Assembly: GCF_001542415.1 (NCBI RefSeq)
Contig: NZ_LNCU01000045.1
Coordinates: forward strand, 1 to 53,909
Source of the DNA: Bradyrhizobium macuxiense
Lineage (GTDB): Bacteria > Pseudomonadota > Alphaproteobacteria > Rhizobiales > Xanthobacteraceae
Direction of reading: 5' to 3'
Length of the DNA: 53,909 bases
The notes under the pieces are model-generated. The model was not told the DNA's origin and did not search any database. It worked only from the letters and a program-made list of their open reading frames with translations. Shown here one piece after another: positions 32,207 through 39,479 of this stretch. How positions within the stretch are numbered: the stretch's first letter is position 1; each line of letters begins with the position of its first letter. The position numbers were made by a program, and so were the translations under genes.

Positions 32207-33871
32207 TCAGAGACTTGGCAGTTCGCCGCGCCGGGCCATCGCCCTGATCCGATCGGCGGTGCGGCAGGCGATTGCCTGGATTGTCAGCGAAGGGTTCACG
32301 CCGCCTACGGTCGGAAAAACCGAGCCGTCACAGATCCATAGATTGGGAATGTCCCAGCAGCGGCAATCGGCATTGACGACGCTGCTCGCGGGATCATCGC
32401 CCATGCGAGCGGTCCCGTTGAGATGGCAGGTGTCGTCGTCTTCATCCCATATGTCGTGTGCGTCGACGACTTCCAGCGCCTGACGCATGAATTTCAGCGA
32501 ATGTGCGATCAGGCGCTTGTCGTTGTCGCAGAAGGAATAGGTGACGCGTGGAATGCGCAGGCCGTATTGGTCACGCTCGTCGGAGAGGGTCACGCGGTTG
32601 CGTTCCCGGGGCAGCGTCTCGCCGACAATCTTGAGGCCGACCTGATGGTTGTAATTCTCCATGGCGTCGAGCAGGGCTTGCCCCCACAATCCGCGCTTGC
32701 TGGCCTGGGTTGTGCCCCAGACGATGGGGAGCGGGCCCTGGCTCATGTAGCTATAGCCGCCATGGAAGTCCTTGCCCTCATCGGTGTAATTCCAGTGCTC
32801 GGTGATGGCGAGTGAGGGCGGTCCCTTATAGGATCGGATTTCGCGGTCCATCACGCCCCATACCGCCTGGTTGGACTGAACCATCAGGTTCTTGCCGACC
32901 AACCCGGACGAGTTGGCGAGACCATCCGGGAACTTTGCGCTGGCTGAATTGAGCAGCAGCCGCGGCGTCTCGATGGCGTAGCCGGCAACCACGACATTCC
33001 TTGCTCGCTGGAAGCGCCAGCGACCGTCGCGCAGATAGTGAACGCCCGTTGCGAGCCCTGCGTGGTCGTGCTCGATTGAGCCCACCATGGCAAGGTCGCG
33101 GATTTCGGCGCCCGCGGTGAGAGCGCGCGGCAACCAGGTCAGCAGCACGCTCTGCTTGGCATTCGTCGAGCAGCCGATCACACACATTCCTCGATAGACG
33201 CACGGATGAGCGAGGCCATGGGGAGCGGAAAGCGTGGCCAGTGGTGTCGGCGTCCAATCGATGCCGAGCGCTTCGGCGCCTTCGGCAAGCACCAGCGCGG
33301 CGGCGTTCAGTTCGTGCGGGCGGTAAGGATAGCGCGGACGCTTCGGGCCCCAAGGATAGCGAAGCGGCCCGGATATATTCAGGACCTGCTCGACCTCGGT
33401 ATAGTAGTTCCACATTTCACGCCAATCGAGCGGCCAGTCGACTGCGTAACCAAGCTGACTGCGCGATTTGAACCATTCGGGCCGGAAGCGAAGCGACACC
33501 ATGGCGAAGTGGACCGTCGATCCGCCGACGCTTTTTCCCGAATTGTTGGCCCCGAGCTGGATCGGGTTGTCGCCGTCGACAATTCGTGGGTCGGTCCAGT
33601 AGAGCTTCGACTGATGCATCTCATCGGAGGCAAAATCCTCGAGTGGACGCCAGTAGGGGCCTGCGTCGAAGGCGACGACGGAGAAGCCATACTCGGCGAG
33701 CTTGCAAGCGAGCGTTCCGCCGCCCGCGCCAGTTCCAATGATCGCGAAGTCGACCGGCTGGCCCTCTGGGTATTCGTGCATTGCGACCCACGCGCCTCGC
33801 CTGAATACATCAGGCGCGCGTCCGTTCCGGGCCCTTGGCTGGGTCTCATCCCACACGTTCGTTCTCCACAC
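32207..33871 (-). CDS. GMC family flavoprotein dehydrogenase (gluconate/sugar dehydrogenase large-subunit type)
   Basis: Encodes 554 residues. The FAD-binding motif IIGTGAGGGTLACKLAE is at 44-60; SGKSVGGSTVHF at 111-122 is the second GMC signature; His483 (HLNGTARMG) and Asn526 (GGVNPSLT) are the catalytic pair. A cysteine motif C-x5-C-x3-C (Cys224, 230, 234) sits where gluconate and FAD-glucose dehydrogenases have their Fe-S-binding segment. There is no Tat or Sec signal, unlike secreted relatives. The gene overlaps that for subunit 3 by 26 bases and is last in a five-gene operon, so the two should form a complex. Substrate is probably a sugar, polyol or sugar acid; not determinable here. 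Confidence 0.9.
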   Translation of the reverse strand: MWRTNVWDETQPRARNGRAPDVFRRGAWVAMHEYPEGQPVDFAIIGTGAGGGTLACKLAEYGFSVVAFDAGPYWRPLEDFASDEMHQSKLYWTDPRIVDGDNPIQLGANNSGKSVGGSTVHFAMVSLRFRPEWFKSRSQLGYAVDWPLDWREMWNYYTEVEQVLNISGPLRYPWGPKRPRYPYRPHELNAAALVLAEGAEALGIDWTPTPLATLSAPHGLAHPCVYRGMCVIGCSTNAKQSVLLTWLPRALTAGAEIRDLAMVGSIEHDHAGLATGVHYLRDGRWRFQRARNVVVAGYAIETPRLLLNSASAKFPDGLANSSGLVGKNLMVQSNQAVWGVMDREIRSYKGPPSLAITEHWNYTDEGKDFHGGYSYMSQGPLPIVWGTTQASKRGLWGQALLDAMENYNHQVGLKIVGETLPRERNRVTLSDERDQYGLRIPRVTYSFCDNDKRLIAHSLKFMRQALEVVDAHDIWDEDDDTCHLNGTARMGDDPASSVVNADCRCWDIPNLWICDGSVFPTVGGVNPSLTIQAIACRTADRIRAMARRGELPSL

Positions 33872-34493
33872 GCGCCTGGTCTTCCCGGCCGGGCGATGCT
33901 TCGGCAGCTTCCCAGGGGTCGCGGCGATCGAAGTTCATGCGCACGTAGCCACGCGGGCTCGCCGGTCCCCCAAAGCCGATTTCATTCCAGGAAGCCGGGT
34001 GCGCGTAATACGCACTCACGATGTCGTGCAGCAGCCGCTTGGCAAAGAAGATCGCAGGCGGCATGTCCTGCCAGGCTTCGCTCGATGCCTGGCCCCGTTG
34101 AATCTTGCCCAGCAGCCAATGCTGCTGGTCAGCGCTCAACTCGCAGAACGGCTTTTCGCATGCTGCCATGGCTTCGGCGTCAACGGCAGCCAGCCCCAGT
34201 CGCCAGGCCTTGTCCTGTTCGGGCAGGTGGGCGTCGCGATAGCCGTCGCCTTTGCCGCCGTAAAGCTTCTGGTCGATGATCGCTGCGATCGGCGCCTTGA
34301 CGGGGCGATCGAGAGGCTGCGGGATGATGTGATCGCACAGCGAACGGAGCGTCTTCCACTCGGCCTCGTCGCAAAATTGGTGAAAGTCGGGGTCGATGCC
34401 GCAGCGCGCATCGATCACTGCGCGGGTCTGATCGTTCCAGGACACCGAGTTGCGCTTGTGGAGGACATTGTAGCCCGGATAGCGCTCAGTCAT
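33846..34493 (-). CDS. Gluconate 2-dehydrogenase subunit 3 family protein
   Basis: Encodes 215 residues. The subunit-3 core is recognisable: FCDEAEWKTLRSLCDHIIPQ, then KAPIAAIIDQKL, FCELSADQQHWLLGKIQ and a C-terminal YYAHPASWNEIGFGGPASPRGY. In known enzymes this subunit escorts the flavoprotein through the Tat pathway and carries the signal itself; here the N-terminus (MTERYPGYNVLHKRNSV) has no twin-arginine signal. Overlaps with both neighbours (8 and 26 bases) show tight coupling. No cytochrome c subunit gene is present in the operon, in contrast to classical gluconate dehydrogenase. Confidence 0.88.
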   Translation of the reverse strand: MTERYPGYNVLHKRNSVSWNDQTRAVIDARCGIDPDFHQFCDEAEWKTLRSLCDHIIPQPLDRPVKAPIAAIIDQKLYGGKGDGYRDAHLPEQDKAWRLGLAAVDAEAMAACEKPFCELSADQQHWLLGKIQRGQASSEAWQDMPPAIFFAKRLLHDIVSAYYAHPASWNEIGFGGPASPRGYVRMNFDRRDPWEAAEASPGREDQARVENERVG

Positions 34494-35415
34494 GTGAGCC
34501 TCTCTCGATCAACGACAGAGCGGCAAGCCCGGCGAGCGCCAATCCGGTGAACGATGGCGGCGCAGGCAAGGGCGGACCGTTCAGAATGTTCTGGCTCCAA
34601 TTGCGCCAGCCACCCATGTTGCGGGAGATGCCGTAGGCATGAAATCCGACGCCGGCAAAACCAAGCAGTGCCGTCAGCCGGAGCCCGAGCTTCGCTGCGC
34701 GCCGCATGATGTTGCCGGGACGAAACTGAGCGGTCGTGAGAAGCCCAGCAGCCGCCGGGGGCACGACAACGGGCAGGAACATGCCGGGGTTTTGAAAGGC
34801 GCCGCGAAAGTGCAACAGACCCGCCTCGGCCACGGTTCCCGCCAGCCCCGCAGAGGTGACCAGACCCAGCGCCTTGCCAGCTGGATATCCCAGAATCGTA
34901 CACGCTTCATCGTCGCGAATTCTTTCGGCGCCCCGGCCGAGCACTCCGGCAAGGAGGAGAGCCATCGGCGCGCCGACAGGCGCGGCGTAGAACAGGTTGA
35001 GCCATGACAGGCCGCCTGGCCTCTTCATGACATTGTATCCGTGGAAGCCAAGGCCGGTTGCCCCCGTCAGACCCGCGAGAACATAGAGACCGTCGCGAAC
35101 CGCGTGGGATTTCGCCCGCGCATCGGCGATCCCGAACAGGCTTGCGGCAACCGTAGCGGCCGATACCGCCAGTGGTAGATACATCAAGCGGTTCTGGAAG
35201 GAGCCGCGATAATGCTCGAGGCCGCTATCGGCCAGCACGGAAAGCGAGAGCAGGGCCGAGCTCAGATTAAGCTTGCGCCCCACAGCATTACGCCATTCGG
35301 GATCGGGCGTCCGGGCCGGAGCGTTCAATGAATATTTCTCGTTCAGACTGCGCGCGGTCACCTGCAAGGAGGCGAGCGCTCTTCGCCGCGCTTCGGCTGC
35401 CGGTACCCGTCTCAC
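34486..35415 (-). CDS. Eight-helix membrane protein with internal duplication and four positionally conserved histidines
   Basis: Not recognised as a named family. The GTG at 35415 overlaps the upstream stop (GTGA) and GGGAG lies ten bases before it; the longer frame to 35706 is inside the enolase-type gene. 309 residues with about eight transmembrane helices in two homologous halves: LEHYRGSFQN (66-75) matches LLHFRGAFQN (200-209), and GLGFHGY (121-127) matches GVGFHAY (255-261). His68/His125 and His202/His259 are each 57 residues apart and the halves are offset by exactly 134. Both histidines of a half lie at the same end of helices 1 and 3, so they face one membrane side and could ligate a haem b or shape a quinone site. 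Proposed role: membrane partner of the GMC/subunit-3 dehydrogenase (inference). Confidence 0.85.
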   Translation of the reverse strand: MRRVPAAEARRRALASLQVTARSLNEKYSLNAPARTPDPEWRNAVGRKLNLSSALLSLSVLADSGLEHYRGSFQNRLMYLPLAVSAATVAASLFGIADARAKSHAVRDGLYVLAGLTGATGLGFHGYNVMKRPGGLSWLNLFYAAPVGAPMALLLAGVLGRGAERIRDDEACTILGYPAGKALGLVTSAGLAGTVAEAGLLHFRGAFQNPGMFLPVVVPPAAAGLLTTAQFRPGNIMRRAAKLGLRLTALLGFAGVGFHAYGISRNMGGWRNWSQNILNGPPLPAPPSFTGLALAGLAALSLIERGSHD

Positions 35416-36539
35416 GCCAATGCATCTCCCGAGATATGATAGGCGACGGCATCTGTGGCCTTGAAGCGCAGCCCATGCCCGACGCGGGTCAGGTCTGGTG
35501 CGATCTGGCCGTCGCGCACAGCCGGCGCGCCGTCGAACAGCATCTGCTCGATACGGACATGGTCGTGGAACCACTCGATATGGCGCAACCTTGGGATTGC
35601 GCATGCGATATGGCGATGCATGGCCGGCGCGCAGTGCGCTGACATTTCCATGTGCCGGGCCTCCGCCAGCGCGGCTATCCTCAAAAAGCCAGTGATGCCG
35701 CCGCAACGTGTGACGTCGGCCTGGAGCACGTCGACGGCATCCTGCGACAGAAGGTGACGCGCGTCATCGAGCGTAAAGACATACTCGCCCGCCGCCACCT
35801 CCAATCCCGGTGGCGTCCGGGTACGGACAGCGTGCAGTCCTTCGGAATCGTCGGATGTAACGGGCTCCTCGAACCAGCGAATTCCCAGGTCTTCCGTCCG
35901 GGCCGCAAAGCGCAATGCTTGCTCCACACCGAATGCTCCATTGGCATCTACGAACAATTGACAGTCACCGATCGCCAGCCGTGCGGCTTCTGCGCGTTTC
36001 GGATCGAGCTCGGGATCGCTGCCGATCTTCATCTTGACGAACCGGCAGCCGTCCACCCTGGACCAGTGTCCGAGCTGCTCACCCAGTTCCTCGTTCGAAT
36101 AGGAGGTGAAGCCGCCGCTGCCATAGACCGGAACCAAGCCGCGGCAACAGCCGAGCAGCTTTGCGAGCGGGACATTGAGCAGTTGCGCCTTCAGGTCCCA
36201 AAGCGCGAGATCTATGGCCGAGATCGCACAGCTTGCAATTCCGGACCGCCCGACATTACGCACGGCGCGCTGCATCGCGATCCAGCAGCCTCCGACGTCG
36301 AAGCAGTCGTGGTTTGCGATGGCGGGCGCCAGCAATTCCTCGATCACGGCCAGAACCGAGGCATGTGCGTACGTCAAGCCGAGCCCAAGTCGGCCGCCGG
36401 CGCTGACATAGACGACGACGAGGGTCGTCGAGGTCCAAGCCAGCGTTCCGTCCGCCTCCGGCCGGTCCGTTGGAATGCGATAGGCCGAGGCGAAAACGCG
36501 ATCGATTGTTGCTGCGCCGGACCTCTCAGCCATCGCCAC
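35412..36539 (-). CDS. Enolase-superfamily enzyme (mandelate racemase/muconate lactonizing type)
   Basis: Encodes 375 residues. The lid domain (to about 125) precedes the barrel. Catalytic elements: KMKIG (Lys near 172), metal ligands in FVDANGAFG, RWFEEPV and AAGEYVF, and a C-terminal histidine in SAHCAPAMHRH. This is the pattern of acid-sugar dehydratases or epimerases of the mandelate racemase subgroup. The gene overlaps the TPP-enzyme gene by 14 bases and the membrane-protein gene by 4. In a pathway with a sugar dehydrogenase it would naturally dehydrate the sugar acid formed; the exact substrate is unknown. Confidence 0.88.
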   Translation of the reverse strand: MAMAERSGAATIDRVFASAYRIPTDRPEADGTLAWTSTTLVVVYVSAGGRLGLGLTYAHASVLAVIEELLAPAIANHDCFDVGGCWIAMQRAVRNVGRSGIASCAISAIDLALWDLKAQLLNVPLAKLLGCCRGLVPVYGSGGFTSYSNEELGEQLGHWSRVDGCRFVKMKIGSDPELDPKRAEAARLAIGDCQLFVDANGAFGVEQALRFAARTEDLGIRWFEEPVTSDDSEGLHAVRTRTPPGLEVAAGEYVFTLDDARHLLSQDAVDVLQADVTRCGGITGFLRIAALAEARHMEMSAHCAPAMHRHIACAIPRLRHIEWFHDHVRIEQMLFDGAPAVRDGQIAPDLTRVGHGLRFKATDAVAYHISGDALA

Positions 36540-38325
36540 GGTCTCCGCCCGGCAGTATGGATTCGAGAACCTGACGCGCGGTACCGGCGATCACGCCGCG
36601 TTCACGCGGATCTCCCTTGATCAAAGTCTCGCTGAACTTTCTGGCTTGCTGCAGCGTGATGTGGGGCGGCAGCGGCGGGACCTCGGGGTCCGTCTTGACT
36701 TCGAGAACGACGGGCCGATCGGCGGCCAGAGCTTCTTCCCAAGCGGCGCCAAGCCGGTCAGGGTGGTCGACGAAGAGCCCTTTCAAGCCGATCAGCTCCG
36801 CAAAGCGGTGATAGGGCACGTTGGGGATCTGTTGCGAGGCATTGAACTTTGGATCGCCTTCCATGACGCGTTGCTCCCACGTCACCTGGTTGAGATCCTC
36901 GTTGTTCAAGACGCAGACAATCCAGCGATGGTCGGACCATTTCTTCCAGTATTTCGCCACCGTGATCAGTTCGGCCATGTTGTTCATCTGCATGGCGCCA
37001 TCGCCGACCAGTGCGATGACGGGCCGATCAGGATGCGCGAACTTGGCCGCGATCGCATAGGGAACGGCCGCTCCCATCGAGGCTAGACCGCCCGATAGCG
37101 ACGCCATCATGCCGCGTCTGATCTTCAGGTCGCGGGCGTACCAGTTGGCGCAGGATCCGGAATCGCTCGTCAGGATCACGCGATCGGGCAAGCGGGGCGA
37201 CAGCTCCCAGGTAATGCGTTGCGGATTGACCGGCTTGGCCGGTTGCATCGCGCGGCCTTCAAGCGTCTTCCACCAATCTTTGAGGTTTGAGGCGATCCGC
37301 TTGCGCCATGCCCCATCGCCCTTATCGCGAAGCAGTGGCAAGAGCGTCTTTAGCGTTTCGGCGGCGTCGCCGACGAGATTGACCTCCATCGGGTAGCGCA
37401 ACGAAAGCATATCCGGCGCAATGTCGATCTGCACGCCGCGTGCCTGGCCTTCCTTGGGAAGGAACTCGGAATAGGGGAAGCCCGACCCGATCATGAGAAG
37501 CGTGTCGCATTCGGTCATCAAATCGTAGCTCGGCTCGGTTCCGAGCATGCCGATCGAGCCGGTGACCCAGGGAAGATCGTCGGGAAGAACGGCTTTGCCG
37601 AGCAAGGCCTTTGCAGCGCCCGCGCCAAGCTTGTCTGCGATGGCAATTACCTCGTCAGTCGCGCCAAGCGCGCCTGCGCCGACCAGGATGGCAACCTTCT
37701 TGCCCTTGTTGAGAATGTCCGCTGCCTTGCGAAGATCGGCTTCGTACGGAACAACCTTCGGTTTATTGAAGCCTACGCCCGAGTGGATCGTGCCGTGAAC
37801 ATGAGGCGGCTCTGCATATTCCATCTCCTGAAGATCGTTGGGCAGGACGATCGCCGTAACCCGCCTTTCGCCGAGCGCGGTCCTGATCGAGCGGTCGATC
37901 AGGTGACGAACCTGGGCCGGGGCCGATGCCTGTTGGACAAAAGCTCCCGCGACGTCCTTGAACATGGACGGAAGGTCAACTTCCTGCTGATAGTGGCCGC
38001 CGATTGCGGTTCGCGCCTGTTGCCCGGCGATTGCCAGCACCGGCATATGGTCGAGCCGGGCATCGTACAAGCCGGTCACAAGATGAGACGCGCCAGGTCC
38101 GGAGGTGGCGATGCAGACGCCTAGCTCGCCAGTGAACTTCGCATAAGCAGACGCCATGAAGGCGGCCATCTCCTCATGCCGTGCCTGGATGAACTCGATC
38201 TTGCCGTCGGCCCGATTGAGCGCGCCGAACACGCCGTTGATACCGTCGCCGGGATAACCGAAGATCTTGCGCACGCCCCAATCATGCAAACGGTTGACAA
38301 TAAAGTCGCCGACGGTCTGTGCCAT
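36526..38325 (-). CDS. Thiamine-pyrophosphate enzyme of the pyruvate oxidase/acetolactate synthase superfamily
   Basis: Encodes 599 residues. The Pyr domain has the catalytic glutamate near 51 (ARHEEMAAFMA) and SGPGASHLVTGL; the middle domain has VAILVGAGALGATDEV; the PP domain has the TPP motif ALVGDGAMQMNN followed by NNEDLNQ. Overall it resembles pyruvate dehydrogenase (quinone) PoxB and related bacterial proteins annotated only as TPP-requiring. It lacks the short C-terminal amphipathic membrane helix that I would expect of PoxB. It is first of five overlapping genes and is preceded by a perfect EcfG-like promoter. A role in cleaving a 2-keto acid made by the following enzymes is plausible. 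Confidence 0.9.
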   Translation of the reverse strand: MAQTVGDFIVNRLHDWGVRKIFGYPGDGINGVFGALNRADGKIEFIQARHEEMAAFMASAYAKFTGELGVCIATSGPGASHLVTGLYDARLDHMPVLAIAGQQARTAIGGHYQQEVDLPSMFKDVAGAFVQQASAPAQVRHLIDRSIRTALGERRVTAIVLPNDLQEMEYAEPPHVHGTIHSGVGFNKPKVVPYEADLRKAADILNKGKKVAILVGAGALGATDEVIAIADKLGAGAAKALLGKAVLPDDLPWVTGSIGMLGTEPSYDLMTECDTLLMIGSGFPYSEFLPKEGQARGVQIDIAPDMLSLRYPMEVNLVGDAAETLKTLLPLLRDKGDGAWRKRIASNLKDWWKTLEGRAMQPAKPVNPQRITWELSPRLPDRVILTSDSGSCANWYARDLKIRRGMMASLSGGLASMGAAVPYAIAAKFAHPDRPVIALVGDGAMQMNNMAELITVAKYWKKWSDHRWIVCVLNNEDLNQVTWEQRVMEGDPKFNASQQIPNVPYHRFAELIGLKGLFVDHPDRLGAAWEEALAADRPVVLEVKTDPEVPPLPPHITLQQARKFSETLIKGDPRERGVIAGTARQVLESILPGGDRGDG

Positions 38326-38376
38326 GAGCTTACTCTTCGCTGGAATCGGAGATGGCCGAGCTGGCCTTGCTGAGCA

Positions 38377-38401
38377 AACGACACGGACTTTGTGATGTTC
38401 C
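38377..38401 (-). promoter_or_regulatory. EcfG-type promoter (GGAAC-N16-CGTT) of the TPP-GMC operon
   Basis: The plus strand reads AACG at 38377-38380 and GTTCC at 38397-38401. The -10 element is 52 bases before the TPP-enzyme start and would drive all five genes. Confidence 0.7.
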
Positions 38402-38735
38402 TGTCAATTTAGGTCGATCCGAACGAACCGTATCTTCTCGTTGCGGCAGCAGGGCCGTGCATTAAGTCCAACAGATCAGATACGACGGGTGGACAGGCAT
38501 ACTTCTGGGATGACGAAAACCACGTGTCGGTCGCGTTCACGATGATCCCGCGCTGGTTGTTCCTGGTTGTGGCTCCCGAATCGGAGCAGCCGACACATCA
38601 AACCGGACCATCTTGCTGGTCGAGCCGTTGTGATCAAATTCTTCCATCGATACGACGAGGCGAAATCCGAGCAAGTGTAACTGCTTAAGGAGCGGATCCT
38701 TGCCTGTTGCGGCTGCCGAGCTCGACGCACGCCTA

Positions 38736-38760
38736 GGAACCAAGGATTTCCACTCGCGTT
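38736..38760 (+). promoter_or_regulatory. EcfG-type promoter (GGAAC-N16-CGTT) of the ACIII-caa3 operon
   Basis: GGAAC at 38736-38740 and CGTT at 38757-38760, 16 bases apart and 60 bases before the actA start at 38820. The rest of 38402-38735 holds no gene I can support. Confidence 0.65.
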
Positions 38761-38819
38761 TGACCGGCGGGGTTTCGACGCCAGGCATCGGGCGCGGCCT
38801 GGCGGCGGTGAGAGCGTGC

Positions 38820-39473
38820 ATGCCGCATTTGTTCCGACCAGTCGCGGATACGGCGGCGCGCAGCGTCTTGGTAGCTATTGTGGTCGTGCCGCTCCTTGCA
38901 ATCGGATTAGCGTATTGGGTATCGGCGTCAGAGCACGTGACCGGCGAAGAGATCACGCTCGATCAACCTGTGCCTTTCAGCCACGCGCATCATGTCGGCG
39001 GTCTCGGCCTTGACTGCCGTTACTGTCACACCGGGGTCGAGACATCGCCTGTCGCGGGAATCCCGCCGACACACACCTGCATGACATGTCATTCCCAGCT
39101 TTACACGCAGACCGCGATGCTTGCTCCGATCCGCAAGAGCCTCGCAGAGGGCCACCCCATTCACTGGAACAAGGTGAATCGGCTGCCGGCCTACGTCTAC
39201 TTCGACCACTCGATCCACGTCGCCAAGGGCATCGGCTGCACGACCTGCCATGGCGACGTCGCCAACATGCCGTTGATGCGGCAGGCCGCCCCACTCACGA
39301 TGGGATGGTGCCTCGACTGCCACCGCAATCCCGCGGCGAAAATGCGTCCCGTGTCTGAAGTGTTCGATCCGCATTGGAAGTTTCCCGACGATCAGGCCGA
39401 GCGCGGGGTGATTTTGGCGCATCAGTACCTCGACAATAAGCATCTCACGGACTGCTCGATCTGCCATCGATGA
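38820..39473 (+). CDS. actA: Alternative complex III pentahaem cytochrome c subunit ActA
   Basis: Encodes 217 residues from ATG 38820; the upstream extension overlaps the promoter. One N-terminal transmembrane anchor (about 15-35) is followed by five CxxCH haem motifs: CRYCH, CMTCH, CTTCH, CLDCH and CSICH. Histidines for axial ligation are frequent (PFSHAHHVGG, YFDHSIHVAKG). ActA feeds electrons from the quinol site of alternative complex III to the terminal oxidase via cytochrome c. It is first of twelve plus-strand genes with mostly four-base overlaps. Confidence 0.92.
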   Translation: MPHLFRPVADTAARSVLVAIVVVPLLAIGLAYWVSASEHVTGEEITLDQPVPFSHAHHVGGLGLDCRYCHTGVETSPVAGIPPTHTCMTCHSQLYTQTAMLAPIRKSLAEGHPIHWNKVNRLPAYVYFDHSIHVAKGIGCTTCHGDVANMPLMRQAAPLTMGWCLDCHRNPAAKMRPVSEVFDPHWKFPDDQAERGVILAHQYLDNKHLTDCSICHR

Positions 39474-39479
39474 GCTGAC

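Noticed and set aside
38537..38956. Minus-strand reading frame of 139 codons between the two operons
   Set aside because: It overlaps the ActA start and the promoter, with no ribosome binding site and no recognisable protein pattern.
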